Origin: Paraburkholderia sediminicola
GTDB taxonomy: Bacteria; Pseudomonadota; Gammaproteobacteria; Burkholderiales; Burkholderiaceae
Length of the DNA stretch: 64,000 nt
Reading direction: 5' to 3'
NCBI RefSeq assembly: GCF_902859805.1
Contig: NZ_CADIKC010000003.1
Coordinates: forward strand, 372,001 to 436,000
Shown in pieces: positions 48,247 to 57,408 of the stretch. The notes under the pieces were generated by a model. That model did not search any database. It saw only the letters and a program-made list of their open reading frames with translations, and was not told the origin of the DNA. A program made the translations under genes and the position numbers. How positions within the stretch are numbered: position 1 is the stretch's first letter; every line of letters begins with the position of its first letter.

Positions 48247-48963
48247 TTGATCCGCCCCGCCTTTGAGCCTGAAACTCTACCTGTCGAAGCGACGGGTGCC
48301 GATCTGCCACCGGTGGTTGCCGGGCGCCTGACGCCCGACGGTCTGCGTGCGCGCTTCGAGCAGCGTCTGAGTTGGGCGCCTGAGCCGATTATCGAAGCAC
48401 CGTGGCGCGATCAGCATGTCGATCCGCGCGTTGCCGCTGTGCTGGTGCCGCTGGTCGTGCGCGACAATGGCCTCACCGTGCTCCTGACTCAACGTGCAGA
48501 CCATCTGAACGACCACGCGGGCCAGGTGAGCTTTCCCGGCGGCCGTCATGAACCGTTCGACGCGGATGCAACCGCCACGGCGTTGCGCGAGGCGCAGGAA
48601 GAGGTTGGTCTCGATCCGTCGCGCGTTGAAATTCTCGGTGCGTTGCCCGACTATCTGACGGGCACCGGTTTTCGGGTGACGCCTGTGATCGGTCTGGTGC
48701 ACCCACCCTTCACGTTGAAAGCGGATGCGTTCGAAGTGGCCGAAGTCTTCGAAGTGCCGCTCGCTTTCCTGATGAACCCCGCGCATCACGAAGAACGCGT
48801 GTTTCGTTACGAAGGCGGTCAGCGGCGCTTTTTCGCCATGCCCTATCCGCGGCCCGCGTCGGCGGAAGCTGAGGATCGCGAGGGGCAGGTGGGCGGCCAC
48901 TATTTCATCTGGGGCGCGACGGCGGCGATGCTGCGCAACTTTTATCGCTTTCTCGCGGCTTGA
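48247..48963 (+). CDS. Nudix hydrolase, CoA pyrophosphatase type
   Basis: The 238-residue protein has the Nudix box GGRHEPFD-x6-ALREAQEEVGL and the CoA-type signature LLTQRADHLNDHAGQVSFPGG directly before it, as in NudL/YeaB. It likely splits CoA or related dinucleoside pyrophosphates. The start appears to be TTG at 48247 (MIRPAFEP), as no ATG or GTG gives the full domain nearby. It lies 93 bases after rplS but beyond the terminator. Confidence 0.88.
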   Translation: MIRPAFEPETLPVEATGADLPPVVAGRLTPDGLRARFEQRLSWAPEPIIEAPWRDQHVDPRVAAVLVPLVVRDNGLTVLLTQRADHLNDHAGQVSFPGGRHEPFDADATATALREAQEEVGLDPSRVEILGALPDYLTGTGFRVTPVIGLVHPPFTLKADAFEVAEVFEVPLAFLMNPAHHEERVFRYEGGQRRFFAMPYPRPASAEAEDREGQVGGHYFIWGATAAMLRNFYRFLAA

Positions 48964-49078
48964 ATCGCCTCGGGTTGTGCACTTGTTGGGTGTTTGTCAA
49001 CGTCCGTGCTCAGTGGCATCCGACCCTGTGCTATCGTTATAAAACAATCGTAAAAACTCGAAAAGCACGGCGCATCGC

Positions 49079-50017
49079 ATGACTTTTTTCTCCGTATTGC
49101 TGGCTCTGATTATTGAACAGGTCCGCGCGCTGTCGCTGAACAATCCGGTGGCGGCATTGCTTCAATACCATGCGGAGTCGGCGGCGCACGGATTCGATGC
49201 CGGCAAGCCCAAGCACGGCTTGCTCGCGTGGCTGGTGGTGGTGGTGCCCTGGACGCTCGCCGTCGCGCTCATCTACTACGTGCTGTATCACATTCACTTT
49301 GCGCTGGCGTTCCTGTGGAACGTCGCGGTGCTGTACTTCACGCTCGGTTTCCGTCAGTTCAGCCATTACTTCACGGATATCCATCTCGCGTTGAATAACG
49401 ACGACGTCCCGCGTGCGCGTGAAATCCTGAATGAATGGACCGGGCTCGATACCGTGGATATGCCCGTCAGCGAGATCGTGCGTCATACGCTGATTCACGC
49501 GGTGGTCGCTTCGCATCGGCATGTGTTCGGCGTGTTCTTCTGGTTCCTGATTCCGGTCGGGCCGGCGGGCGCGGTGCTGTATCGCATCGCCGAATATCTG
49601 GCGCGCACGTGGGCGCGGCCGGTCGACGATCGCACCGCGGCGTTTTCGAGCTTCGCGCAACGTGCTTTCTTCGTGATCGACTGGGTGCCGGCGCGGCTCA
49701 CGTCGCTGGGCTTTGCGATTGTCGGCAATTTCGAAGACGCGATTTATGCGTGGCGCAACCATGCGCGTCAGTGGCCGGATGCGAACGACGGCGTGTTGCT
49801 GGCCGCAGGCAGCGGGGCGCTGGGTGCGCGTCTGAGTGGCCCGCTCGCGGAACAGTCGAGCCTCGACGCACTGGCTACCGGCGACGGCGGCCCGATGCAA
49901 GTCGGCGACGACTGCACGCCGCGCACGCTCCAATCTGCGGTGGGTCTCGTGTGGCGTGCGGTGGTGCTGTGGATGATTCTGCTGTTGATGTTGACGATCG
50001 CGGTCTGGCTTGCCTGA
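49079..50017 (+). CDS. CobD/CbiB-family membrane protein
   Basis: The 312-residue integral membrane protein resembles the CobD/CbiB (adenosylcobinamide-phosphate synthase) and AmpE family: FFSVLLALIIEQVRALSLNNPVAALLQ, RQFSHYFTDIHLALNNDDVPRAREIL, FWFLIPVGPAGAVLYRIAEYLA. It ends with a hydrophobic C-terminal helix. No cobalamin genes are nearby, and family members in this position may have another role. ATG 49079 gives an immediate first membrane helix. Confidence 0.8.
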   Translation: MTFFSVLLALIIEQVRALSLNNPVAALLQYHAESAAHGFDAGKPKHGLLAWLVVVVPWTLAVALIYYVLYHIHFALAFLWNVAVLYFTLGFRQFSHYFTDIHLALNNDDVPRAREILNEWTGLDTVDMPVSEIVRHTLIHAVVASHRHVFGVFFWFLIPVGPAGAVLYRIAEYLARTWARPVDDRTAAFSSFAQRAFFVIDWVPARLTSLGFAIVGNFEDAIYAWRNHARQWPDANDGVLLAAGSGALGARLSGPLAEQSSLDALATGDGGPMQVGDDCTPRTLQSAVGLVWRAVVLWMILLLMLTIAVWLA

Positions 50018-50080
50018 TGCAACTCGCTTGAGCCAGAGCGCGCGGCTAACGCAACGTAGGGCAACCTAGACCAACTTAGA

Positions 50081-50110
50081 AAAAAGCCGGGTATTAAACC
50101 CGGCTTTTTT
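50081..50110 (+). terminator. intrinsic terminator after the CobD/CbiB-like gene
   Basis: A perfect 12-bp stem AAAAAGCCGGGT / ACCCGGCTTTTT with loop ATTAA is followed by T. Confidence 0.93.
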
Positions 50111-50221
50111 TATTGCTCATGCCGCGGTAGTTTTACCGCTCGGAAGCTGAGTGCGGGCCGTTTCAACGTCTATCATCCGCGCCCGAACCATTTAACCGAC
50201 CAACCGGGGCGGGCAACCACT

Positions 50222-50542
50222 TCACCCATCCAGCGGATCCCGAGCCGTCCCACACTGCCAGCACACCGTGAACTGCGCCTCAAGCGTCTCCCCACACTGG
50301 CGGCATTGCCACGAAGGCGCACCCGCAGCGGGTCCATGCGAAGCCGCGTCGATCAACCGCCGCGCCATCCCCTCATCGCGCTCGTCCACAAGCCACAGCT
50401 CCGGCGCGCACTGATCCGCCGGAATCTCGCCGAGCGCGCCGTTCAGATAACGGTTATGCAACTCGCAAGCGATCCCCGCCGTCTCCAGCACATTGACCCA
50501 ATGCTGTCCGATGATCAGATTCGGCGCGCGCATCAATTTCAT
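50222..50542 (-). CDS. DUF2007 / zinc-ribbon protein
   Basis: The 106-residue protein has an N-terminal DUF2007 region (LIIGQHWVNVLETAGIACELHNRYLNGALGEIP, PELWLVDERDEGMARRLID). A C-terminal zinc ribbon with two CxxC pairs (WQCRQCGE and CWQCGT) completes it. DUF2007 proteins are annotated as putative signal-transducing proteins, with no proven function. It lies 30 bases after rsgA in the same direction, so it is probably co-transcribed. Confidence 0.85.
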   Translation of the reverse strand: MKLMRAPNLIIGQHWVNVLETAGIACELHNRYLNGALGEIPADQCAPELWLVDERDEGMARRLIDAASHGPAAGAPSWQCRQCGETLEAQFTVCWQCGTARDPLDG

Positions 50543-50572
50543 CGTGAACCCAAGGTTTGGCTGCCGCGCGCG

Positions 50573-51514
50573 TTAGCGCACGATCTGGCTGGCTTCGTGC
50601 ACCAGTTGCGCATACAGGGCATGACGTTCGCGCCGGATGCTGCCATCGGCGACCGCTTCGAGAATCGCACAGCCCGGCTCCTGCAAGTGATGGCAGTTGT
50701 AGAAGCGGCAGTTCGGCAGCAACGGCCGGAACTCGGGAAAAGCGCGTTCGAGCCGGCCTTCGGTCAGATGATGCAGGCCGAATTCCTGGAAGCCCGGCGA
50801 ATCGATCAGCGCGCCGCCGTCGGCGCCAGGCAAAGGGTAGAGTCGCGTGAAGGTGGTGGTGTGCCGGCCGCTGTTCAACGCGGTCGAAATTTCGCGCGTC
50901 GCGACTTCGGCATCCGGGATCAGCAGATTCACCAGCGTCGATTTGCCCATGCCCGACTGTCCGAGCAGCAGCGTCGAGTGACCTTGCAGATGCTCGAGCA
51001 AAGCGGGTCGCGCGGCGTCAGGCTGCGTCTTGATCGAGACTTCGACGACGGTGTAGCCAAGCGCACGGTATGGCTCGAGCCGCTTGCGCGCACCCTCCAG
51101 CGCGCCGGTCACGTCGATCTTGTTCAGCACGATCAACGGCTTCAGTTCATTCGCCTCCGCGGCGACGAGCGCGCGGCCAAGCAGGTCTTCACTGAAATGC
51201 GGTTCGGTCGCGAGCACGATCAGCAACTGGTCGAGATTCGCGGCAAACAGTTTCGACTTGTACTGATCCGAGCGATACAGCAGATTGCGCCGCTCGCCGA
51301 TCTCGACGATCACACCCTGATCGGCCGAAGTCGGCTCGTAAATCACGCGGTCGCCGACCGCTACTTCGCTGCGCTTGCCGCGCGGGAAGCACTGGAGCAT
51401 CGGACTGCCGTCTTCCGGCGCGACCAGGTAGTGCCGCCCATGAGCGGCAATCACCAGGCCGCCTACGCGCGTGCTGGACGGCGCGCGCGGCGCTTTCGGG
51501 GAGCGGCCGCTCAT
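50573..51514 (-). CDS. rsgA: ribosome small-subunit-dependent GTPase A
   Basis: This 313-residue circularly permuted GTPase acts in late 30S maturation. It has an N-terminal OB fold ([23 protein letters not shown]) and permuted G motifs: G4 LIVLNKID before G1 [14 protein letters not shown] and G3 [12 protein letters not shown]-terminal zinc finger holds [16 protein letters not shown]. It overlaps the M48 protease gene by four bases (ATGA), implying coupling. Confidence 0.95.
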   Translation of the reverse strand: MSGRSPKAPRAPSSTRVGGLVIAAHGRHYLVAPEDGSPMLQCFPRGKRSEVAVGDRVIYEPTSADQGVIVEIGERRNLLYRSDQYKSKLFAANLDQLLIVLATEPHFSEDLLGRALVAAEANELKPLIVLNKIDVTGALEGARKRLEPYRALGYTVVEVSIKTQPDAARPALLEHLQGHSTLLLGQSGMGKSTLVNLLIPDAEVATREISTALNSGRHTTTFTRLYPLPGADGGALIDSPGFQEFGLHHLTEGRLERAFPEFRPLLPNCRFYNCHHLQEPGCAILEAVADGSIRRERHALYAQLVHEASQIVR

Positions 51515-52770
51515 GCGTGCCGCAGCAGGCGGTCGATCCGCTGCGACGCCGGCGGATGCGAGTAATAGAAGGCGGTGTAGAGCGGATCGGGCGTCAGGGT
51601 CGACGCGTTGTCTTCATAGAGCTTGACGAGCGCGTTGACGAGGTCTTGCGCATCAGTTTGCGTCGCGGCGAAGGCATCGGCCTCGAACTCGTGCTTGCGT
51701 GAGCTAAGGCTGCCGAGCGGCGTGACGAAGAACAGGAACACCGGCAGTGCGAGGAAGAACAGCACCAGCGCGAGACCGCTATTGCCGCCGATCAGCGAGG
51801 GCCGCACGCCCAGTCCTTCATAGAACCAGACGCATTGCGTCAGCCAGCCGAGCAGGGCGAGCATCACGAGGCTGATCGCGAACATGACGACCATCCGTTT
51901 GATCACGTGACGACGCTTGAAGTGGCCGAGTTCGTGTGCGAGCACCGCTTCGATCTCGTTGCCCGACAGTCGCGCGAGCAGCGTGTCGAAGAAGACGATC
52001 CGTTTGGCCGCGCCGAAGCCGGTGAAATACGCATTGCCGTGCGCCGAACGGCGGCTGCCGTCCATCACGAACAGGCCCTTGGCGGCGAAGCCGCAGCGCT
52101 TCATCAGCGCTTCGATGCGGCTTTTCAGCGCTTCGTCCTTGAGCGGCTCGAACTTGTTGAAGAGCGGGGCGATAAACGACGGATACAGCACCAGCACGAG
52201 CAACTGGAACGCGACCCAGACGATCCACGTCCACAGCCACCACAGGCTGCCCGCCTGGTTCATCAGCCACAGCACGACGAACAGTAGCGGCAGACCGAAC
52301 GCGGCGCCGAGCAGGACGCCTTTGAGACGGTCGAGGAAGAAAATGCCCTTGCTCATGCGGTTGAAGCCGAAGCGTTGCTCGACCACGAATTGCCGGTAGT
52401 ACTCGAACGGCAGATCGATCACGCTGGTGATCGCGATCACTGCCGCGACCAGCGCGATCTGGCCGGCGTAGCCGCGGCCCAGCCAGTCTGAGATCGCCAG
52501 GTCGAGTGACTGAACGCCGCCCAGCAGCGTCAGCCCGATCAGCACGGCCGCGCCGACAACGATCTCGATCATCGTCAACCGCGTGCGTTCGACGGTGTAG
52601 TCCGCGGCGCGCTGATGCGCGGTGAGCGCGATGGTGCCGGCAAACTGGCTCGGCACCTGCTCGCGATGGCCGGCGACGAAGCGGATCTGCCGCGACGCGA
52701 GCCACAGCTTGGTGCCGACCATCGCCACGACGGCGACGACGAACAGAACAGTGAAGTACAGGGTAGGCAT
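51511..52770 (-). CDS. M48-family membrane metalloprotease
   Basis: The 419-residue protein is an integral membrane zinc protease related to the CAAX prenyl protease Ste24/HtpX group. The zinc motif is [10 protein letters not shown], and the third ligand region is [13 protein letters not shown]. Several helices precede ([25 protein letters not shown] and others), and [16 protein letters not shown] is typical of the N-terminal M48 extension. It starts an operon with rsgA and DUF2007, divergent from orn. Confidence 0.92.
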   Translation of the reverse strand: MPTLYFTVLFVVAVVAMVGTKLWLASRQIRFVAGHREQVPSQFAGTIALTAHQRAADYTVERTRLTMIEIVVGAAVLIGLTLLGGVQSLDLAISDWLGRGYAGQIALVAAVIAITSVIDLPFEYYRQFVVEQRFGFNRMSKGIFFLDRLKGVLLGAAFGLPLLFVVLWLMNQAGSLWWLWTWIVWVAFQLLVLVLYPSFIAPLFNKFEPLKDEALKSRIEALMKRCGFAAKGLFVMDGSRRSAHGNAYFTGFGAAKRIVFFDTLLARLSGNEIEAVLAHELGHFKRRHVIKRMVVMFAISLVMLALLGWLTQCVWFYEGLGVRPSLIGGNSGLALVLFFLALPVFLFFVTPLGSLSSRKHEFEADAFAATQTDAQDLVNALVKLYEDNASTLTPDPLYTAFYYSHPPASQRIDRLLRHA

Positions 52771-52930
52771 CCGGGGATTCCGTGGTATCTATGCGAGAAT
52801 TATATGTTTCTTCCCGCCTGGCGGCGGGGGGATAAGATCAAACCCGGCTTAAACCAATCTCATACGAACATTCGCCGCGGCATGCGCGCTTCCGGAGAAG
52901 CGCGTCTGCGCGGCCATCAGGGCTGCCTTC

Positions 52931-53539
52931 ATGACTGACATCCTCGCCTCCACCGAACAGCCGCCGCTCGTGCGCAGCGACATGAATCTCGTCTGGCTGG
53001 ACATGGAAATGACCGGGCTCGAACCGGATACCGACCGCATCATCGAAATCGCGGTGGTCGTGACGAATTCGACACTCGACCGCCTGGTCGAAGGGCCGGT
53101 GCTGGCGATTCATCAGAGCGACGAAACGCTCGCCAAAATGGATCAGTGGAACCAGAACACGCATGGCCGCTCGGGGCTGATCGACCGCGTGAAGGCGTCG
53201 ACGGTGAGCGAAGCCGAGGCCACGGAACAGATTCGCGACTTTCTTAGCGCGTATGTACCGCCGGGCAAATCGCCGATGTGCGGCAACTCGATCTGCCAGG
53301 ACCGCCGCTTCATGGCGCGCTGGATGCCGGATCTGGAACGCTTCTTCCATTACCGCAATCTCGACGTCAGCACGCTGAAGGAATTGTGCCGCCGCTGGCA
53401 GCCGGCGATCTACAAGGGCTTCCAGAAACGCGCCATGCACACGGCGCTGGCCGACATCCATGAATCGATCGACGAGCTGAAGTACTACCGCGAGCACTTC
53501 CTGATTCCGACGGCGCCGGAAGCGCCGGCGGCGGAGTAA
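52931..53539 (+). CDS. orn: oligoribonuclease
   Basis: The 202-residue DEDDh 3'-5' exonuclease degrades 2-5-nt RNAs and the c-di-GMP product pGpG. Catalytic residues are visible in [11 protein letters not shown] (Asp24, Glu26), the region [13 protein letters not shown], and [14 protein letters not shown]. The start could also be the internal ATG at 52982. Because it clears pGpG, it influences c-di-GMP pathways, which may matter for the amyloid operon downstream. Confidence 0.95.
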   Translation: MTDILASTEQPPLVRSDMNLVWLDMEMTGLEPDTDRIIEIAVVVTNSTLDRLVEGPVLAIHQSDETLAKMDQWNQNTHGRSGLIDRVKASTVSEAEATEQIRDFLSAYVPPGKSPMCGNSICQDRRFMARWMPDLERFFHYRNLDVSTLKELCRRWQPAIYKGFQKRAMHTALADIHESIDELKYYREHFLIPTAPEAPAAE

Positions 53540-53595
53540 CGCTGCTGCGGCTGCGGAGGCGCTGGTAGTGAAACAGCGTCGCCGCGGCTTTGAAA

Positions 53596-54252
53596 TCAAC
53601 CCTGCCGAGGGGCGCGCACCGCGTTTTTCGGCCGGAACGCCTTCACCACGTCGGCGTTCGTTTCCACATACGGGCCGCCGATCAGGTCGATGCAGAAAGG
53701 CACCGCGGCGAAAATCCCCGGCACCTTCACGGCGCCCCCCGCGTCTGCGTCACGCAAACCTTCCAGCGTTTCCTTGATCGACTTCGGCTGCCCCGGCAGG
53801 TTGATGATCAGCGCCGCGTGATCCGCGGTTTCGCGGATCACCGCCACCTGACGCGACAGGATCGCGGTCGGCACGAAATTCAGACTGATTTGTCGCATCT
53901 GCTCGCCGAAACCCGGCATTTCCTTGGTCGCCACCGCCAAAGTCGCTTCCGGCGTCACGTCGCGGCGTGACGGGCCGGTGCCGCCGGTGGTCAACACCAG
54001 ATCGCAAGCCACTTCGTCGACCAGCTCGATCAGCGTGGCGGAAATGGTGGGTGCATCGTCCTGAATCAGCCGTGTAACCACCTGGAACGGCGAGGTCAGG
54101 GCAGCGCCGAGCCATTCCTGCAGCGCCGGAATGCCTTTGTCCTCGTAGACGCCTGTCGACGCGCGATCGCTGATCGACACGAGGCCGATCACGATTTCGT
54201 CCGGATGATTACGCGTTGCCTTATTTGCCAACTTACGCGTCGCGGTCGTCAT
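53596..54252 (-). CDS. mog: molybdopterin adenylyltransferase
   Basis: The 218-residue MoaB/Mog-type protein adenylylates molybdopterin before molybdate insertion. Motifs are [43 protein letters not shown] and [20 protein letters not shown] chose [10 protein letters not shown] at 54252, which overlaps the darP stop by 20 bases. Its product is needed by molybdoenzymes such as the formate dehydrogenase at the start of the window. Confidence 0.92.
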   Translation of the reverse strand: MTTATRKLANKATRNHPDEIVIGLVSISDRASTGVYEDKGIPALQEWLGAALTSPFQVVTRLIQDDAPTISATLIELVDEVACDLVLTTGGTGPSRRDVTPEATLAVATKEMPGFGEQMRQISLNFVPTAILSRQVAVIRETADHAALIINLPGQPKSIKETLEGLRDADAGGAVKVPGIFAAVPFCIDLIGGPYVETNADVVKAFRPKNAVRAPRQG

Positions 54253-54844
54253 CGTCGTCTTCCTGCGCGTCTTCTGCATCGGAATCGGTGTCGGCAGACG
54301 GGCCGTCGGCGTTCTTGATCCACTGGAACAGCTCGCGGAAGTAGCGCGGCGGCTTGCTTTGCTGTGCTTCCTTGCGGGCATTGCGGATCAGCGTGCGGCC
54401 CTGCTGCGGATCGGCGTTCGGGTGCTGGCGGATGAATTCGGTCAGCGCGGCGTCGTCGGCGAGCAGTTTCTCGCGGGTGCGCTCGATCCAGTGCAGTTTG
54501 GCCGTTTCCGCCTTGTTGACGCCGTTATAGGTGTCGAGCGCGGTGCGCAGCGCGGCGGTTTCCTCGTCCAGCAGCGAGCGCATCACGCGCCCGACGTACT
54601 GCACCTGGCGGCGCTTGCCTTCGTGATCGGTGATGCGGCGCGCTTCGCGCACGGCGTCGTCGAGCTTTTCGGGCATCGGCATGCGCTTGAGCGCGTCTTT
54701 CGGCAGGGCGATCAGCGCCGAGCCCAGTTCCTGCAGCTCGTGCATTTCGCGCTTGAGCTGGGACTTGCTGGGACGGTCGTAGCCGTTCTCGTCGACTTCC
54801 GGCTCGGCGGATTCGATGGGTTGAATGCGGGTTTTGCGTGTCAT
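54233..54844 (-). CDS. darP: DarP/YjgA-family ribosome-associated protein
   Basis: The 203-residue helical protein has the YjgA pattern [57 protein letters not shown] and [16 protein letters not shown]. The family associates with 50S precursors. The C terminus is strongly acidic (Asp/Glu-rich). I chose MTRKTRIQP at 54844 over an upstream ATG. Confidence 0.9.
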   Translation of the reverse strand: MTRKTRIQPIESAEPEVDENGYDRPSKSQLKREMHELQELGSALIALPKDALKRMPMPEKLDDAVREARRITDHEGKRRQVQYVGRVMRSLLDEETAALRTALDTYNGVNKAETAKLHWIERTREKLLADDAALTEFIRQHPNADPQQGRTLIRNARKEAQQSKPPRYFRELFQWIKNADGPSADTDSDAEDAQEDDDDDRDA

Positions 54845-55161
54845 ACCGATATTGTAGCGTGCCGCGCACGCAGAACCCGCCGTGCTGCTGTGCACAAGTG
54901 CGCTTGCCAGCTTCGGCGGACGCGGCGATGCCGGTCGGGGCGGCCGCGAAGGCAGGCATCGCCGAGGCGGCGATAAATTCGGCCAACAGTCTCATCGAGC
55001 GAGCGCGGCGAATGCCAGGTGCAGCTTCGCGTACCTTGCTATGATCGCGGGATGCGTGACTACGCAAACGCGCACGCAAATGCAATTGCAAATGCGCACG
55101 CATGGGCGTGGCATGGGCGAACACACAGGGCCGCTCGGCCCCGAACAGGACGGCAACGACA
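54845..55161. promoter_or_regulatory. divergent intergenic region, darP / pmbA
   Basis: In this 317-base region, a TATGAT element (55040-55045) could be a pmbA -10 box without a clear -35. GCGCACGCA occurs twice (55070-55078 and 55094-55102) around an AATGCAATTGCAAAT core. No gene is convincing here. Confidence 0.45.
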
Positions 55162-56532
55162 ATGGCAGCAGACATGGACGTCAAGCAGCGCTTTTTTCCG
55201 CATACCCAGGATGAACTGAAGGAAATCGCCTCGGACATCCTTCGTCACGCGAAGTCGCTCGGCGGCACCGACGCGGCGACCGAGATCTCCGAAGGCGACG
55301 GCCTGTCCGTCTCCGTGCGGCGCGGCGAAGTCGAGACGATCGAACACAACCGCGACAAGATGGTCGGCGTGACGGTGTTCATCGGTAACAAGCGCGGCAA
55401 CGCGAGCACCTCGGATTTTTCGTCGCAGGCCTTGAAGGACACGGTCGCGGCGGCGTACAACATCGCCCGCTTCACCGCGGAGGACGACTGCGCGGGTCTC
55501 GCCGAAGCCGACCTGCTCGAAACCGCGCCGCGTGATCTCGATCTGTATCACCCGTGGAATCTGACGGCCGACGAAGCGGTGGAAATCGCCCGTCGCTCGG
55601 AAGACGCCGCGTTCGCCACTGATCCGCAGATCAAGAACTCGGAAGGCGCGAGCGTCTCGGCGCAGCACTCGCAGTTCGTGCTGGCCACCTCGCGCGGCTT
55701 CCTCGCGGGCTATCCGTACTCGCGCCACTACATCGCCTGCGCGCCGATCGCCGGCAGCGCGCGCAACATGCAGCGCGACGACTGGTACACGTCGACCCGT
55801 AGCGCAGCCGACCTCGCCGATCCGGAAGCGGTGGGCCGCTACGCCGCGCAACGGGCGCTGTCGCGCATTGGCGCGCGCGGGCTCGACACGCGCAAGGTGC
55901 CGGTGCTGTTCGAAGCGCCGCTTGCCGCCGGCATTCTCGGTGCGTTTGTGCAAGCCACGAGCGGCGGCGCGCTGTATCGCAAGACCTCGTTCCTCGTCGA
56001 CAGCCTCGGCAAGCCGGTGTTCGCGCCGCACGTCCAGGTGGTCGAAGATCCGCACGTCGCGCGTGCGATGGGTAGCGCGCCGTTCGACGAAGAAGGCGTG
56101 CGTACGAAACAACGTTCGGTGGTGAAGGACGGCGTGGTGGAAGGCTACTTCCTGTCCACCTACTCGGCGCGCAAGCTCGGCATGCAGACAACCGGCAATG
56201 CCGGCGGTTCGCACAATCTGTCGCTGCGCAGTTCGAAAACGCGCCCGGGAGACGACTTCGAAGAAATGCTGAAGAAACTCGGCACGGGCCTGTTGCTGAC
56301 CGAACTGATGGGGCAGGGCGTGAACTACGTGACAGGCGACTATTCGCGCGGCGCGTCGGGTTTCTGGGTCGAGAACGGCAAGATCCAGTATCCGGTCGAG
56401 GAAATCACCGTGGCGAGCACGCTGCAAGAGATGTTCCGCCATATCGTTGCGATCGGCGCGGATACGATCACGCGCGGCACCAAGGAAACGGGCTCGGTGC
56501 TGATCGAACGGATGACGATCGCCGGGCAGTAA
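55162..56532 (+). CDS. pmbA: metalloprotease PmbA/TldE
   Basis: The 456-residue TldD/TldE-family protein acts with TldD as a peptidase in peptide-toxin and microcin maturation and turnover. Motifs are GLSVSVRRGEVETIEHNRDK, YNIARFTAEDDCAGLAE, KVPVLFEAPLAAGILGAFVQATSGGALYRKTSFL and VNYVTGDYSRGASGFWVENGKIQYPVEEITVA. I chose MAADMDVKQRF at 55162; the frame extends 20 residues upstream. Confidence 0.94.
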   Translation: MAADMDVKQRFFPHTQDELKEIASDILRHAKSLGGTDAATEISEGDGLSVSVRRGEVETIEHNRDKMVGVTVFIGNKRGNASTSDFSSQALKDTVAAAYNIARFTAEDDCAGLAEADLLETAPRDLDLYHPWNLTADEAVEIARRSEDAAFATDPQIKNSEGASVSAQHSQFVLATSRGFLAGYPYSRHYIACAPIAGSARNMQRDDWYTSTRSAADLADPEAVGRYAAQRALSRIGARGLDTRKVPVLFEAPLAAGILGAFVQATSGGALYRKTSFLVDSLGKPVFAPHVQVVEDPHVARAMGSAPFDEEGVRTKQRSVVKDGVVEGYFLSTYSARKLGMQTTGNAGGSHNLSLRSSKTRPGDDFEEMLKKLGTGLLLTELMGQGVNYVTGDYSRGASGFWVENGKIQYPVEEITVASTLQEMFRHIVAIGADTITRGTKETGSVLIERMTIAGQ

Positions 56533-56577
56533 GCGGTTCTATCAGGCGCAGCGTCTGCACAACGGCGCTGCAAAAAG

Positions 56578-56610
56578 AAACGCCACGCAAGCAAAGCGTG
56601 GCGTTTTTTT
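56578..56610 (+). terminator. intrinsic terminator after pmbA
   Basis: An 11-bp stem AAACGCCACGC / GCGTGGCGTTT with a seven-base loop is followed by T4. Confidence 0.9.
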
Positions 56611-56633
56611 ATGCGTGCACGATGAGTGGCGGC

Positions 56634-56661
56634 GAAAGACGAAAGACGAAAGACGAAAGAC
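56634..56661. repeat. tandem heptanucleotide repeat (GAAAGAC)4
   Basis: There are four perfect copies of GAAAGAC, followed by two degenerate units (GAATGGC, GAATGCA). It lies between the pmbA terminator and the folA 3' end, outside genes. Confidence 0.9.
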
Positions 56662-56718
56662 GAATGGCGAATGCACGAAGCGAAGCGCAGACCGTCAGTC
56701 AGACGCGCTGCAACCCCC

Positions 56719-57219
56719 TCAAGCGCCCTTACGCTTATACGTCACGAACGCGTAATCGAAGTCATTCGGCGCGTCCGCGCGATGCGTTTCATGCGCGACT
56801 TCTTCCCACTCGCTTTCATCGAGCTCGGGGAAGGTGGCGTCGCCTTCGAAGTCGGCGGAAATCTCGGTGATGATCAGCTTGTCAGCCTGACGCAAACCTT
56901 CTGCATACAACTGCGCGCCGCCGATCAGAAACGCTTCCGGGGCCTGATCCTGCGCAGCCAGCTTCAGCGCGTCTTCGAGCGTGGTGGCCGCGTCGCAGCC
57001 CTGAAAGCGCCGTGCGGCATCCCGTGTCACGACAATGTTGCGGCGTCCCGGCAGCGGCCGGCCGATCGATTCATGCGTCTTGCGGCCCATGATGATGGGT
57101 GCGCCCATCGTGGTGCGCTTGAAGAACGCGAGGTCTTCGGGGAGTCGCCAGGGCAACTGGTTGTCGCGGCCGATCACGCCGTTATTGGCGCGAGCGACGA
57201 TCAGGGTGAGCGTCGTCAT
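56719..57219 (-). CDS. folA: dihydrofolate reductase
   Basis: This 166-residue enzyme reduces dihydrofolate with NADPH. Family motifs are [30 protein letters not shown] with the active-site acidic residue in [24 protein letters not shown], and [13 protein letters not shown]. Length is normal for the chromosomal trimethoprim target. Confidence 0.96.
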   Translation of the reverse strand: MTTLTLIVARANNGVIGRDNQLPWRLPEDLAFFKRTTMGAPIIMGRKTHESIGRPLPGRRNIVVTRDAARRFQGCDAATTLEDALKLAAQDQAPEAFLIGGAQLYAEGLRQADKLIITEISADFEGDATFPELDESEWEEVAHETHRADAPNDFDYAFVTYKRKGA

Positions 57220-57364
57220 CGAATGGAAAGGGGAACGTAACCAGGATGATTCTACCTGAGGCGCAACGCGGTGCCGCTATGTCAGCTGCCCGGAGCCCGG
57301 ACGTGCGGCTACGTGGGCGCGCGTCTGACCCGTTGACCGGTTGGCTCTTGCGCCATGGCGGGGC

Positions 57365-57398
57365 GGCGAGGCACCGGCCGGGCAGCCGGTGCCTCGCC
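57365..57398. repeat. perfect GC-rich inverted repeat at the end of the Fap-like operon
   Basis: The 14-base arms GGCGAGGCACCGGC and GCCGGTGCCTCGCC are separated by six bases. It starts 11 bases after the regulator stop. There is no T run, so it is either a weak terminator or a protective 3' hairpin. Confidence 0.7.
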
Positions 57399-57408
57399 AG
57401 GCGCCGCA

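Noticed and set aside
54845..55161. GCGCACGCA direct repeats as a regulatory array
   Set aside because: There are only two copies, in low-complexity sequence, without a partner element. Kept only as a note in the region entry.
56598..56870. Small plus-strand frame over the heptamer repeat
   Set aside because: It begins inside the pmbA terminator and runs antisense into folA, with no signal or domain.
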